Source of the DNA: Peptoniphilaceae bacterium AM52-5BH
GTDB lineage: Bacteria; Bacillota; Clostridia; Tissierellales; Peptoniphilaceae
Reading direction: 5' to 3'
Length of the DNA stretch: 14,602 nucleotides
NCBI GenBank assembly: GCA_027669155.1
Contig: JAQEDR010000034.1
Span: 1-14,602, forward strand
The position numbers and the translations under genes are program-made. Every line of letters begins with the position of its first letter. Position 1 is the stretch's first letter. The notes beneath the pieces are model-generated. The model was given only the letters and a program-made list of their open reading frames with translations, searched no databases and was not told the DNA's origin. Shown one piece after another: positions 7,031 to 14,602 of this stretch.

Positions 7031-7127
7031 AAAATTACCTCCGTTTATTCTTCCATCTTCTTCTGCTGATAATTTAACCTAAAAAGGCAACGAAATTACC
7101 ATCCAAAGATGTGTTTACTCGTAGTAC
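7031..7127 (-). promoter_or_regulatory. rpsB 5' leader, about 97 nt
   Basis: From the predicted start of transcription (about 7127) to the rpsB ATG there is a leader of about 97 nt without an open frame. Its length would allow S2 autoregulation, which is known for rpsB operons in other bacteria. I see only weak local pairing (CATC/GATG around a four-base loop, 7100-7111) and do not recognise a described leader motif. Confidence 0.3.
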
Positions 7128-7133
7128 TTCTTA

Positions 7134-7161
7134 ATGATACCCCTTATTTCTAATCTTTCAA
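7134..7161 (-). promoter_or_regulatory. Promoter of the rpsB-tsf operon
   Basis: On the minus strand TTGAAA (7156-7161) and TATCAT (7134-7139) are 16 bases apart, starting immediately after the ftsY stop codon. I see no terminator between ftsY and rpsB, so read-through from the gmk operon may add to this promoter. Confidence 0.6.
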
Positions 7162-7163
7162 CA

Positions 7164-8348
7164 TTAAAACATAGCTTCTACAAATGTTTTTGAGTCAAAT
7201 TTCTCTAAATCATTAATTCCTTCGCCAACTCCTATATATTTAACTGGGACTTCAAGCTCCACTTGTAGAGGGAAAATAACTCCACCCTTAGCTGTTCCAT
7301 CTAGTTTTGTTAAAATTAGACCTGATATATCTGTGACATTTTTGAATTCTCTAAGCTGGCTTACTGCATTCTGTCCAGTAGTTGCATCAAGAACCAATAG
7401 ATTATCTCTGCTAGCTCCCTTAGCATGTGTATCTATAGTTTTATTAATTTTTTCTAACTCTTTCATTAGATTTTTTTTGTTATGGAGACGCCCTGCTGTA
7501 TCACAAATTAATACATCAGCATTTTTAGCCTTTGCTGATTTTATGGCATCAAATATAACCGCTGATGGATCAGATCCTTCTTTGTGTGAGATCATTTCTA
7601 AATCAGACTTTTCAGCCCATTCTCCCAATTGTTCTATGGCTGCTGCCCTAAAAGTATCAGCAGCTGCAAGCATTACATTTTTGCCTTCTTTCTTAAGATT
7701 ATTTGCAAGCTTACCGATTGTTGTTGTCTTGCCGACACCATTTACTCCAATTACAAGGATTACCGATAAATTATTATCCTCAACATTTAGATTATTATCC
7801 AAATTTTTCTCATCCAGCTTATCTGACATTATTTCTTTCAAAACAGGATATATCTGATCAGCTTCCTTGATACTTCTTTTCTTAATCTCATCTCTAAGCT
7901 CATCAACAATCTCTACGGTAGAGGTCATTCCTATGTCTGCTGATATGAGAATTTCTTCCAATTCATCATACAAATCATCATCAATTTTGACGTTTCTAGT
8001 AAATAAATTAGTAAGCCCCTGATTAAATTGATCACGAGTTTTACTTAGACCTTTCTTAATCTTTGCAAAAAATCCAACATTTTCATTATCTTCAACATCA
8101 TTACCTAATGATTCATTAGTAACTGTCTCTTCATCATAGATTGTATCATGCTTATCATCAATACTTTCTAATTCATTATCATTTTCCATATCTTCTTCTA
8201 AGGTAAGTTTGCTGGATTCAACCAATCCATCATCTTCTAAAACTTCCTTATCTTTTTTAGAAGTTTCTTCAACTTCCTCAGTTTCATCTATTTCTTGTTC
8301 TTTTTCAATTTCTTCTTTATTCTTCTTTCTTTTAAAAAAATCAAACAT
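7164..8348 (-). CDS. ftsY: Signal recognition particle receptor FtsY
   Basis: FtsY is the SRP receptor GTPase that delivers ribosomes making membrane proteins to the translocon. The first ~95 residues are a highly acidic A domain after a basic start (FDFFKRKKNKEE), which helps membrane association. The four-helix N domain follows (about 95-185), and then the G domain. The GTPase motifs are GVNGVGKTT (201-209), DTFRAAA (231-237), DTAGRLHNK (283-291) and TKLDGTAKGG (347-356), ending in the GVGEGINDLEKF signature. The length, 394 residues, suits a receptor with a long A domain and rules out Ffh, since there is no methionine-rich M domain. GGAG lies about six bases before the ATG. It is nine bases downstream of priA, last in the gmk-to-ftsY run. 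Confidence 0.97.
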   Translation of the reverse strand: MFDFFKRKKNKEEIEKEQEIDETEEVEETSKKDKEVLEDDGLVESSKLTLEEDMENDNELESIDDKHDTIYDEETVTNESLGNDVEDNENVGFFAKIKKGLSKTRDQFNQGLTNLFTRNVKIDDDLYDELEEILISADIGMTSTVEIVDELRDEIKKRSIKEADQIYPVLKEIMSDKLDEKNLDNNLNVEDNNLSVILVIGVNGVGKTTTIGKLANNLKKEGKNVMLAAADTFRAAAIEQLGEWAEKSDLEMISHKEGSDPSAVIFDAIKSAKAKNADVLICDTAGRLHNKKNLMKELEKINKTIDTHAKGASRDNLLVLDATTGQNAVSQLREFKNVTDISGLILTKLDGTAKGGVIFPLQVELEVPVKYIGVGEGINDLEKFDSKTFVEAMF

Positions 8349-8357
8349 CTTAACTCC

Positions 8358-10733
8358 TTAATTAATATTTGCTGGATTAAGGGCTGGTATAAAACTAGTA
8401 TCTTTGTATTCATTGATATATTTAGTTCTTAAAATATTAACAATTTCAATAACTTCATTTAGGCCCTTATCGTCAACTTTTATTAATATATTATACCTAA
8501 ACTTATTATTAATTCTTGCAATCTTACATGGATTGGGACCTATAAGCTCGATATTACTATGATTAATTAATGACTTAGAAATATCTTTGTAAAGATTTTT
8601 GGAAATATTTATGGTCTTAATCCTTGATTCATTTACTATCCTTATAGTTAAAAGGTTAGTATAAGGTGGATAATTAAAGGCCTTCCTTAATTTCATCTCA
8701 TTTTCGTAAAAAGCTTCGTAATCATTATGCTTTGCAGCTTGAATTACAAAATTATCTGGCCTATATGTTTGAATTATTACCCTTCCTTTTATTTTATCTC
8801 GCCCTGCCCTTCCGGATACTTGAGTTAGCAATTGAAAAGTTGTTTCATTTGCCTTGAAGTCACCCACATTTAGACTTAAATCAGCCGATATTATCCCAAC
8901 TAAGGAGACATTCTTAAAATCTAAGCCTTTAGCAATCATTTGCGTTCCCAAAAGAATATCTATTTTGTTATTCTTCATATCCCTATACATCATTTCATAT
9001 AAGTTTTTATTGGTCGCTGTCATTGAATCCATTCTAAAAATGTTGGCACTTGGAAAGAAATGTCTTACTTCTTCCTCTAATTTTTCAGTTCCTGCACCAA
9101 ATTCTTTGATTTTTTTTGAATGGCATACTGGGCAAATTCTAACTTGTTTTTTAGTTCTACCGCAATAATGGCATACTAGCCTATCTACATTTTTATGATA
9201 AGTCATGGCTACGTCACATGCTTCACATTTTATAACATGACCACAAGACCTGCAAAAAGTGAAAGAATCATGTCCTACCTTATTAAGAAACAAAATCGTT
9301 TGTTCAGAATTCTTAAGATTAGTTTCTATTTCTTTTTGTAATTTCCTGGATATCATTGAGAAGTTAGATTCTTTTAATTCATCTCTCATATCAATGATAT
9401 CGACACTTGGCATGTTTTTATTAATTCTATTATTAAGTTTTATTAAATCGAAGTCGCCCCTTACTACCCTATCCATAGTCCTAATTGATGGAGTTGCAGT
9501 AGCAAGTATTAGATTACAGGAATGTGTTCTGGCTCTTTCTATTGCGATTTCATCTGTATGATATTTGGGATCTTGGGATGATACATAGGAGTGATCATGC
9601 TCTTCATCTATGATAATTATGCCTAGGTTCTTAAAGGGAGCAAATATTGCAGATCTAGCTCCAATAACTATTTTAACCTCGCCATTATTAATCATTCTCC
9701 ATTGATTGAAACGCTCTTTTGGTGTAAGTTTTGAGTGCATAATTGCTATTTTTTCATCAAATCTTCCCTTAAACCTCTCAATTGTTTGAGGAGTAAGAGA
9801 GATTTCTGGTACTAGAATAATTGCCTCTTTTCCCTCACTTATTACCTTTTCAACCATTTGTAGGAAAATTTCTGTCTTTCCGCTACCAGTAACTCCATAC
9901 AAGAGGAAGTGTCCTTTTCTATCATTATTTATAGTTTCATAAGCTTTTTGTTGTTCATCATTTAAGGTAAACTTATTATATTTGCTGTATAAATTGCTAA
10001 TTTCTTTTTCTTTTTCCTTTTTAGTTATAGAAATTATACTTTTACTAATGAGAGCATTTAGGCTAGATTTACCCGCTTTTGTATGGGCAAGTAACTCTTT
10101 AACTTCTGTTATGCCATTTTCTTTAAGGTAATTGACAATTTCAATTTGTTTATGTGCTCTTGAATTTATTTTTTCTTCATTAATTTTAGTTAAATCTGCG
10201 TACTCATCATAACTTATTTTTTGACTAGATTTAACATCAAAAGTTTCTTTTACTATTTTTTCTTGAAAATAATAATCAAGTTTTCCTTTGTAGTCTGAAA
10301 ACTTACTCGCAATATCTTTAATTTCTCTTTTTTCTTTCAGATAATCAAGAAAATCATTTGAAAGTTCACTAACATTATGATAGTAAACATGAATATCCTT
10401 GATTTTAGTTGGAGGCATAACTTGCTTGAGAGCTGCTTGTATTGGAGAGCTATATCTTTTGGACATAAAAAAAGCTAAATCCATAAGTTCATTTGAAATT
10501 AGCTTTCTATTATCTATAAGGTCTATAATTTCTTTAATTTTAAAATCTATATCTGAATCTATCTTATCTACTAACTCATATACAAAAGCGACATAAGTCT
10601 TGTTTCCTCCGCCAAAAGGAACTAATACTCTACTTGCTACAGATATATCATTAATTAGCCTCTCAGGGACCTTGTAGGTAAAACTTCTATCTAAAAACCT
10701 GCTATTAGTATCTAAAATAACTTTTGCGTACAA
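8358..10733 (-). CDS. priA: Primosomal protein N', replication restart helicase PriA
   Basis: PriA recognises stalled forks and D-loops and reloads the replisome. The 791-residue protein has the N-terminal 3'-DNA-binding domain (about 1-105, SFTYKVPERL and RVLVPFGGGNK), a winged-helix region, then the superfamily 2 helicase core. Walker A is GVTGSGKT (280-287), the DEEH box is at 376-379, and TATPS is at 411-415. Motif VI, QVSGRAGR, is at 638-645. Between the helicase lobes lie eight cysteines in four CxxC pairs (494/497, 503/506, 521/524, 534/537) that bind two zinc ions, followed by GAGTEKLEEE. The start is TTG at 10733, chosen because AAGGTGA sits five bases upstream and the N-terminus fits the family. 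It begins four bases after the coaBC stop, so the two are probably translationally coupled. Confidence 0.96.
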   Translation of the reverse strand: MYAKVILDTNSRFLDRSFTYKVPERLINDISVASRVLVPFGGGNKTYVAFVYELVDKIDSDIDFKIKEIIDLIDNRKLISNELMDLAFFMSKRYSSPIQAALKQVMPPTKIKDIHVYYHNVSELSNDFLDYLKEKREIKDIASKFSDYKGKLDYYFQEKIVKETFDVKSSQKISYDEYADLTKINEEKINSRAHKQIEIVNYLKENGITEVKELLAHTKAGKSSLNALISKSIISITKKEKEKEISNLYSKYNKFTLNDEQQKAYETINNDRKGHFLLYGVTGSGKTEIFLQMVEKVISEGKEAIILVPEISLTPQTIERFKGRFDEKIAIMHSKLTPKERFNQWRMINNGEVKIVIGARSAIFAPFKNLGIIIIDEEHDHSYVSSQDPKYHTDEIAIERARTHSCNLILATATPSIRTMDRVVRGDFDLIKLNNRINKNMPSVDIIDMRDELKESNFSMISRKLQKEIETNLKNSEQTILFLNKVGHDSFTFCRSCGHVIKCEACDVAMTYHKNVDRLVCHYCGRTKKQVRICPVCHSKKIKEFGAGTEKLEEEVRHFFPSANIFRMDSMTATNKNLYEMMYRDMKNNKIDILLGTQMIAKGLDFKNVSLVGIISADLSLNVGDFKANETTFQLLTQVSGRAGRDKIKGRVIIQTYRPDNFVIQAAKHNDYEAFYENEMKLRKAFNYPPYTNLLTIRIVNESRIKTINISKNLYKDISKSLINHSNIELIGPNPCKIARINNKFRYNILIKVDDKGLNEVIEIVNILRTKYINEYKDTSFIPALNPANIN

Positions 10734-10737
10734 AATA

Positions 10738-11910
10738 TCACCTTAATAAATCTAGTATTTTATTTGCTAGCTCATCTTTAGGCATGATTCCTAAGTTTTG
10801 GGTCTTGTCCCTAGAGATTATACTAGCTATGTTAGTATCTACATTAAATCCTGCACCCCATTTCGTAAGGTCATTGGCTATAATGTAATCAAGATTTTTC
10901 TTTTCTAACTTGCTTTTAGCATTTTCAATCAAATCATCAGTTTCTGCAGCAAAGCCAATAATTTTTTGCTTATCCTTCTTGCTTGCAAAATATTTTACTA
11001 TATCTGCATTTTCAATTAACTCCAAGTTTAAATTATTGCCTGTTTTTTTGATTTTCCTATCACTAGGATTTTCTACTTTATAATCTACTGGAGCAGCTGA
11101 CATAATCAAGGCATCTGACGAATCAAAATACCTATCAATTGTATTTTTCATATCTTCATTTGTCTTGACTTCTATTCTTGTAATTCCTTCTATATCAAAT
11201 GGCTTTACAGGGCCAGATACTAGTATTACCTCTGCACCTCTTTTTTTTGCTTCATTAGCAATATTATAACCCATTTTACCACTAGATTTGTTCGTTATGT
11301 ATCTAACAAAATCAATAGGTTCAACGGTAGGGCCAGCAGATATTATAATTTTCTTTCCCTTTAGGTCTTTTTCGGTAAAATAATCTTCTAAAAACTCTAC
11401 TATCTTGCTTGGCTCTTCAAGTCTCCCATCTCCCACTGTGTTACATGCAAGAATTCCAGCTTCTGGTCTGATAACTTTTACCCCATAACTTATTAAGGTG
11501 TCAATATTTCTAACTGTAGCTTTATTCTTAAGCATATTGGTATTCATAGAAGGAGCAATAATCACATCCTTATCGCAAGCAAGGTAAGATGCAGTAAGGA
11601 AATTGTCTGCTATTCCGTTAGCCATCTTAGCTATTGTATTAGCGCTTGCTGGGGCAATAAGAAACACATCAGCCCACTTAGGTAGGTCAATATGGTGAAC
11701 TGACTCATGACTTCCGTCAAATAAATCTGAATAAACTTTACATCTACCCATAGTTTCAAAACTAAGCGGGCTTACAAATTTACTTGCAGAATCTGTCATT
11801 ATAATTTTTAGATTAGCATTTTTCTTCTTTAGTCTGGAGCAAAGATCTAATACCTTATAGGCTGCAATCCCCCCACTTACACCGAGAAGAATATTTTTGC
11901 CCTCTAACAT
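10738..11910 (-). CDS. coaBC: Bifunctional phosphopantothenoylcysteine decarboxylase and phosphopantothenate-cysteine ligase
   Basis: CoaBC carries out two steps of coenzyme A synthesis: it joins cysteine to 4'-phosphopantothenate, then decarboxylates the product to 4'-phosphopantetheine. The CoaC flavoprotein domain (about 1-178) shows GVSGGIAAYK, the catalytic His73, APASANTIAKMANGIADN, the PSMNTNM motif (120-126) and Cys156 in AGILACNTVGDGR. The CoaB domain (about 184-390) shows SAGPTVEPIDFVRYITNKSSGKMG, AAPVDYKV, the Lys-rich DRKIKK (284-289) and IIGFAAET. The length of 390 is normal for the fused enzyme. The ATG overlaps the last seven bases of rpoZ, and no strong SD is seen (GGGG is too far away), so translation is probably coupled. 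The enzyme needs cysteine, which is of interest given the broken cysK in this window. Confidence 0.97.
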   Translation of the reverse strand: MLEGKNILLGVSGGIAAYKVLDLCSRLKKKNANLKIIMTDSASKFVSPLSFETMGRCKVYSDLFDGSHESVHHIDLPKWADVFLIAPASANTIAKMANGIADNFLTASYLACDKDVIIAPSMNTNMLKNKATVRNIDTLISYGVKVIRPEAGILACNTVGDGRLEEPSKIVEFLEDYFTEKDLKGKKIIISAGPTVEPIDFVRYITNKSSGKMGYNIANEAKKRGAEVILVSGPVKPFDIEGITRIEVKTNEDMKNTIDRYFDSSDALIMSAAPVDYKVENPSDRKIKKTGNNLNLELIENADIVKYFASKKDKQKIIGFAAETDDLIENAKSKLEKKNLDYIIANDLTKWGAGFNVDTNIASIISRDKTQNLGIMPKDELANKILDLLR

Positions 11911-12092
11911 TTTTTGCTAACTTCCCCTTCTATCACTTCGTTTAATGCTTGTGTTACAGGCTTAGCTTCTACATGTTTAGTTAAAGGTGCTGAACCATTT
12001 ACTATCCTTCTAGCTCTTTTTGCACACATCATACAAATCTCATATCTACTTGGACTAATTTCGCTTAACTTTTTAAAAGATGGATTATTCAT
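11904..12092 (-). CDS. rpoZ: RNA polymerase omega subunit
   Basis: Omega binds the beta' subunit and helps assemble and stabilise RNA polymerase. The 62-residue product shows the family core: SRYEICMMCAKRARRIV (15-31), then KPVTQALNEVIEGEV (44-58), the usual KP-(V/I)-ALxE pattern. It contains several cysteines, including CMMC and a terminal Cys. AAGGAG, seven bases before the ATG, lies inside the end of gmk, and the two genes overlap by eight bases. It also overlaps coaBC by seven bases. The gmk-rpoZ-coaBC order is common in Firmicutes and supports the call despite the short length. Confidence 0.93.
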   Translation of the reverse strand: MNNPSFKKLSEISPSRYEICMMCAKRARRIVNGSAPLTKHVEAKPVTQALNEVIEGEVSKKC

Positions 12093-12693
12093 TTTCGTTC
12101 TCCTTAAAATCTAAATTCTCTTCTCTAAATACTCTGTGTTTTTCCGCGTTAATAATCTCGTTAACAGATGTAATAGCGGTATTTAAGTGGTCATTTACTA
12201 CCAAATAATCATAGTCTTTGATATACTCTAGCTCTTTTCTGGCGTTATGCATCCTTATTTTTATATCTTCATCTGTCTCAGTACCACGACCTACAATTCT
12301 ATTTTTAAGTTCAGTAAGTGATGGTGGTGCCAAAAAAATAAAGACCCCATTATCAGTATTTTTCTTGATATTTATAGCGCCCTGTACATCTATTTCTAAT
12401 ATTACAATTTTTCCTTCATTAATTTTATTCTCAACAAAATCTTTAGGAGTGCCGTAGTAGTTATTGTGAACGTGAGCATATTCAAGGAATTTATCTTCTT
12501 CAATCATTTTCTCGAATTCTTCATGGCTTATATAAAAATAACTTACTCCCTCAATTTCCCCATCTCTTTTTTTTCTAGTAGTGGCTGATACAGAATATAC
12601 TAAGTTAGTCTGTGTATTCATAAGATCGTGTAAAACTGTACCCTTTCCTACTCCTGATGGACCTGATATTACTAATAAAAATCCCTTTTTCAT
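12085..12693 (-). CDS. gmk: Guanylate kinase
   Basis: Guanylate kinase phosphorylates GMP to GDP using ATP, an essential step in GTP and dGTP supply. The 202-residue protein is of normal size. The P-loop is GPSGVGKG (11-18). The GMP-binding region contains SVSATTRKKRDGEIEGVSYFY (34-54) and YYGTP (79-83), followed by LEIDVQGA (99-106). The lid has RIVGRGTETDEDIKIRM, and YDYLVVND (161-168) completes the family pattern. A GGGGG ribosome binding site lies about four bases before the ATG. It heads the five-gene minus-strand run and is divergent from rqcH across 89 bases. The remA and yicC genes often found before gmk in Clostridia are absent from this spot. Confidence 0.97.
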   Translation of the reverse strand: MKKGFLLVISGPSGVGKGTVLHDLMNTQTNLVYSVSATTRKKRDGEIEGVSYFYISHEEFEKMIEEDKFLEYAHVHNNYYGTPKDFVENKINEGKIVILEIDVQGAINIKKNTDNGVFIFLAPPSLTELKNRIVGRGTETDEDIKIRMHNARKELEYIKDYDYLVVNDHLNTAITSVNEIINAEKHRVFREENLDFKENENE

Positions 12694-12736
12694 TTTGCCC
12701 CCTTATTATAGTTATTCTACTTTTAGGCCTAGCTTA

Positions 12737-12765
12737 CTTCAAGTATGTAAAAATAATTGTATAAT
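12737..12765 (+). promoter_or_regulatory. Promoter of rqcH
   Basis: A perfect TATAAT (12760-12765) is followed about 18 bases later by the rqcH ATG, with an AGGAGGTGAT ribosome binding site between. The -35 is poor: CTTCAA (12737-12742) at 17-base spacing is the best match. The gmk promoter must lie in the same 89-base gap, but I could not place it. Confidence 0.5.
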
Positions 12766-12782
12766 GCATAGGAGGTGATTAT

Positions 12783-14531
12783 ATGAGCTATGATGGAATA
12801 GTTACAAGAAAAGTAGTTAATGAGCTTAGAGAAAAATTATTAGGAGGGAAGATTCAAAAAATCAGTCAACCTTCCAAAAATGATATTGTATTTAATATTT
12901 ATTCTATGGGTAAAAATTATAAATTGCTCTTAAGTGCAAACAATAATGAAGCAAGAATTAATTTAACAAATATAAAATATGAAAACCCAGATGTACCTCC
13001 TAACTTCTGTATGGTTCTAAGAAAACATATAAATCAAGGAAAACTTATTGATATAAGTCAAAAGGGTCTAGATAGAGTTGTTATATTTTCAATATCTTCA
13101 ATTGATGAGATGGGTTTTGATACTTCTAAGAAACTTATAATAGAAATAATGGGCAAGTATTCAAATATTATCCTTGTAGATGAAAATTATAAGATAATAG
13201 ATGCAATAAAAAGAGTAAATAGTCAGATGTCTTCAGTTAGAGAAATTTTTCCTTCACTTAAATATGAATTTATTGAGGATGAGAAAGAAGATATAACGAA
13301 GGATGATTTTAAGCTAGATATAAAAACTCTAGATCAGAGGCTTTCAGATGAGCAAGTTCCATACAAAATCTTCCATCAAAATTATACTGGCTTTTCTCCT
13401 ACTGTAGGTAAAGAACTAGTTTTTAGGGCAGGAATTGACGAGAGAATTAATTGGGGGCTTGTAAGTGAAGATGAAAAAAGAAATCTAGATAAACTTTTAA
13501 AAAAATTAGCTGAAGACATAAGAAACAATAATCTATCTAGTTTTGTGTACAAAGATAATATAAAAATCAAAGACTTTCACAGCATTAATTTTACTCATTT
13601 AGCTTTTGATAAGGAAGAAAATGATACAATGAGTGAGTCAATTGAGAAATTTTTCACTACAAACAAGACTCATGATAGATTAAATCAGAAAAAATCAGAT
13701 TTAAATAAGAAAATAAATTCTAGCATTAAGTCAGTGGATAAGAAAGTAAAGATCCTTAGGTCTAATTTGGATAAGAAAGATTCTATCGATAAGTTTAAGA
13801 AAAGAGGAGATTTACTAGCTGCTAATGTATATAAGATTAATAAAGGAGACAATGAGGTTGAGCTTTTAGATTATTATAATAATAACCAAGAGACAGTAAT
13901 AAGTATTGATCCACTAAAAACGCCTTGGGAAAATGTCGAGGCAAATTATTCTAGATCTAAAAAGCTTAAAGCATCATATGATTACGCCAAAAAGGACCTT
14001 CCAAAGCAAAACGAACTTTTAGCTTACCTTGAGCAAACTAAAGACTTTATAAATAGGTCAAATAGTATTGATGATCTTTCTGATATTAGAGAAGAGCTTG
14101 TCGATATGAAGATAATAAAGAAGAAGGGTAAAAATAAAAAGAAATCTTCCAAAAAGTCTAAACCTTATCACTATATAACAAATAACACAAGCGATATATA
14201 TGTAGGTAAGAATAGTAAGCAAAATGATTATATTACTTTAAAACTCGCTAATAAAGATGACTATTGGTTCCACATAAAAGATCTTCCAGGAAGCCATGTC
14301 GTCTTAAGAAATGACAATATAAACGAAGATGATATAAAGATTGCTGCCTATCTTGCTGCAATAAACTCCTCTGTCGCTAGAGGAAGTAAAGTCGATATAG
14401 ACTATACTCAAAAGAAAAATGTAAATAAATCTAAAGGTGCAAAGCCTGGTATGGTTTATTACACTGACTTTAATACTATTACTATTGATACAAGTTTAGA
14501 TTTAAAAGATTATTACAAAGAAATTAAATAA
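12783..14531 (+). CDS. rqcH: RqcH, NFACT-family ribosome quality control protein
   Basis: RqcH binds 50S subunits that still carry peptidyl-tRNA after a ribosome stalls and recruits alanyl-tRNA, adding a C-terminal alanine tail that marks the peptide for degradation. Relatives were first annotated as fibronectin-binding proteins (FbpA). The 582-residue protein has the NFACT-N domain (about 1-180), with the Asp97-Arg98 pair found essential in Bacillus RqcH at the same numbers. A helix-hairpin-helix segment follows (about 200-245), then a basic coiled-coil middle (about 285-440). A lysine-rich linker (445-460) leads to NFACT-R (about 462-570), with YVGKNSKQND and YWFHIKDLPGSHVV. The start is fixed by AGGAGG seven bases upstream. 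A strong hairpin follows the stop. Confidence 0.95.
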   Translation: MSYDGIVTRKVVNELREKLLGGKIQKISQPSKNDIVFNIYSMGKNYKLLLSANNNEARINLTNIKYENPDVPPNFCMVLRKHINQGKLIDISQKGLDRVVIFSISSIDEMGFDTSKKLIIEIMGKYSNIILVDENYKIIDAIKRVNSQMSSVREIFPSLKYEFIEDEKEDITKDDFKLDIKTLDQRLSDEQVPYKIFHQNYTGFSPTVGKELVFRAGIDERINWGLVSEDEKRNLDKLLKKLAEDIRNNNLSSFVYKDNIKIKDFHSINFTHLAFDKEENDTMSESIEKFFTTNKTHDRLNQKKSDLNKKINSSIKSVDKKVKILRSNLDKKDSIDKFKKRGDLLAANVYKINKGDNEVELLDYYNNNQETVISIDPLKTPWENVEANYSRSKKLKASYDYAKKDLPKQNELLAYLEQTKDFINRSNSIDDLSDIREELVDMKIIKKKGKNKKKSSKKSKPYHYITNNTSDIYVGKNSKQNDYITLKLANKDDYWFHIKDLPGSHVVLRNDNINEDDIKIAAYLAAINSSVARGSKVDIDYTQKKNVNKSKGAKPGMVYYTDFNTITIDTSLDLKDYYKEIK

Positions 14532-14540
14532 ATAAAAACC

Positions 14541-14599
14541 GGTACTTTATTTTGATATGTACCCTCTTTACTGGACAAACCAGTAAGGAGGGTATTTTT
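14541..14599 (+). terminator. Strong hairpin after rqcH: terminator and/or SD-sequestering element
   Basis: Positions 14561-14574 pair with 14580-14593 over 14 bp (one G-U) across a five-base loop, followed by ATTTTTA. This fits an intrinsic terminator for rqcH. Two oddities suggest more. The 3' arm holds AAGGAGGG (14585-14592), seven bases before an ATG at 14600-14602, so the hairpin could hide the ribosome binding site of a next gene. GGTAC (14541-14545) can also pair with GTACC (14559-14563), competing with the base of the large stem. The window ends at that ATG, so the next gene is unseen. Confidence 0.75.
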
Positions 14600-14602
14600 A
14601 TG

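Noticed and set aside
7333..7857. Long plus-strand frames inside ftsY, rny, priA and other genes
   Set aside because: They lie opposite strongly supported genes, lack ribosome binding sites, and their translations are serine- and leucine-rich mirrors of acidic or lysine-rich coding strands.
12705..12710. A minus-strand TATAAT as the gmk promoter
   Set aside because: It lies only 12 bases before the gmk ATG, so the transcript would begin at or inside the ribosome binding site. No good -35 is present either.
1..14602. CRISPR arrays, tRNA or rRNA genes, toxin-antitoxin or defence clusters
   Set aside because: I read both strands for regular repeats, cloverleaf signatures and small paired genes and found none.

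Overview
This is an AT-rich chromosomal window that looks like a low-GC Gram-positive anaerobe of the Firmicutes. It carries RNase Y, an RqcH-type NFACT protein, strong AGGAGG-type ribosome binding sites, and a gmk-rpoZ-coaBC-priA cluster. Protein style and gene order are most like Peptoniphilaceae (Anaerococcus, Peptoniphilus or Finegoldia relatives). The genus is an inference I cannot test here. Most of the window is core housekeeping.

Layout, left to right. Positions 138-1127 (minus) encode a XerC/XerD-like tyrosine recombinase with a complete active site, a good promoter and a possible long-loop terminator. Positions 1128-2207 have no intact gene. Part of this gap is the fossil of an IS200-type insertion sequence: its minus-strand transposase can be read through two frameshifts and two stop codons, down to the HIH catalytic motif. 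A structured end follows it, with a plus-strand intrinsic terminator. Positions 2208-3764 (minus) are rny with its own promoter and terminator. Positions 3867-5297 (minus) are a cysK-cysE pair in which cysK is broken by a non-standard start codon, a one-base frameshift and an amber codon, while cysE is intact. Positions 5512-7030 (minus) are rpsB-tsf, with a promoter and about 97 nt of leader in front and a strong terminator behind. Positions 7164-12693 (minus) form a tight operon gmk-rpoZ-coaBC-priA-ftsY, with gaps or overlaps of 4 to 9 bases. Divergently, 12783-14531 (plus) is rqcH. It is followed by a strong hairpin whose 3' arm also contains a Shine-Dalgarno sequence placed just before an ATG at the very end of the window.

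How the genes fit together: the minus-strand block joins nucleotide metabolism (gmk), transcription (rpoZ), coenzyme A synthesis (coaBC), replication restart (priA), membrane targeting (ftsY) and translation (rpsB, tsf). RNase Y starts mRNA decay at the membrane, and RqcH rescues stalled ribosomes.

I found no multi-gene novel defence or biosynthetic system. The points worth a second look are the IS200 fossil and its possible antisense RNA, the decayed cysK beside a healthy cysE, and the terminator or SD-sequestering hairpin at the right edge.
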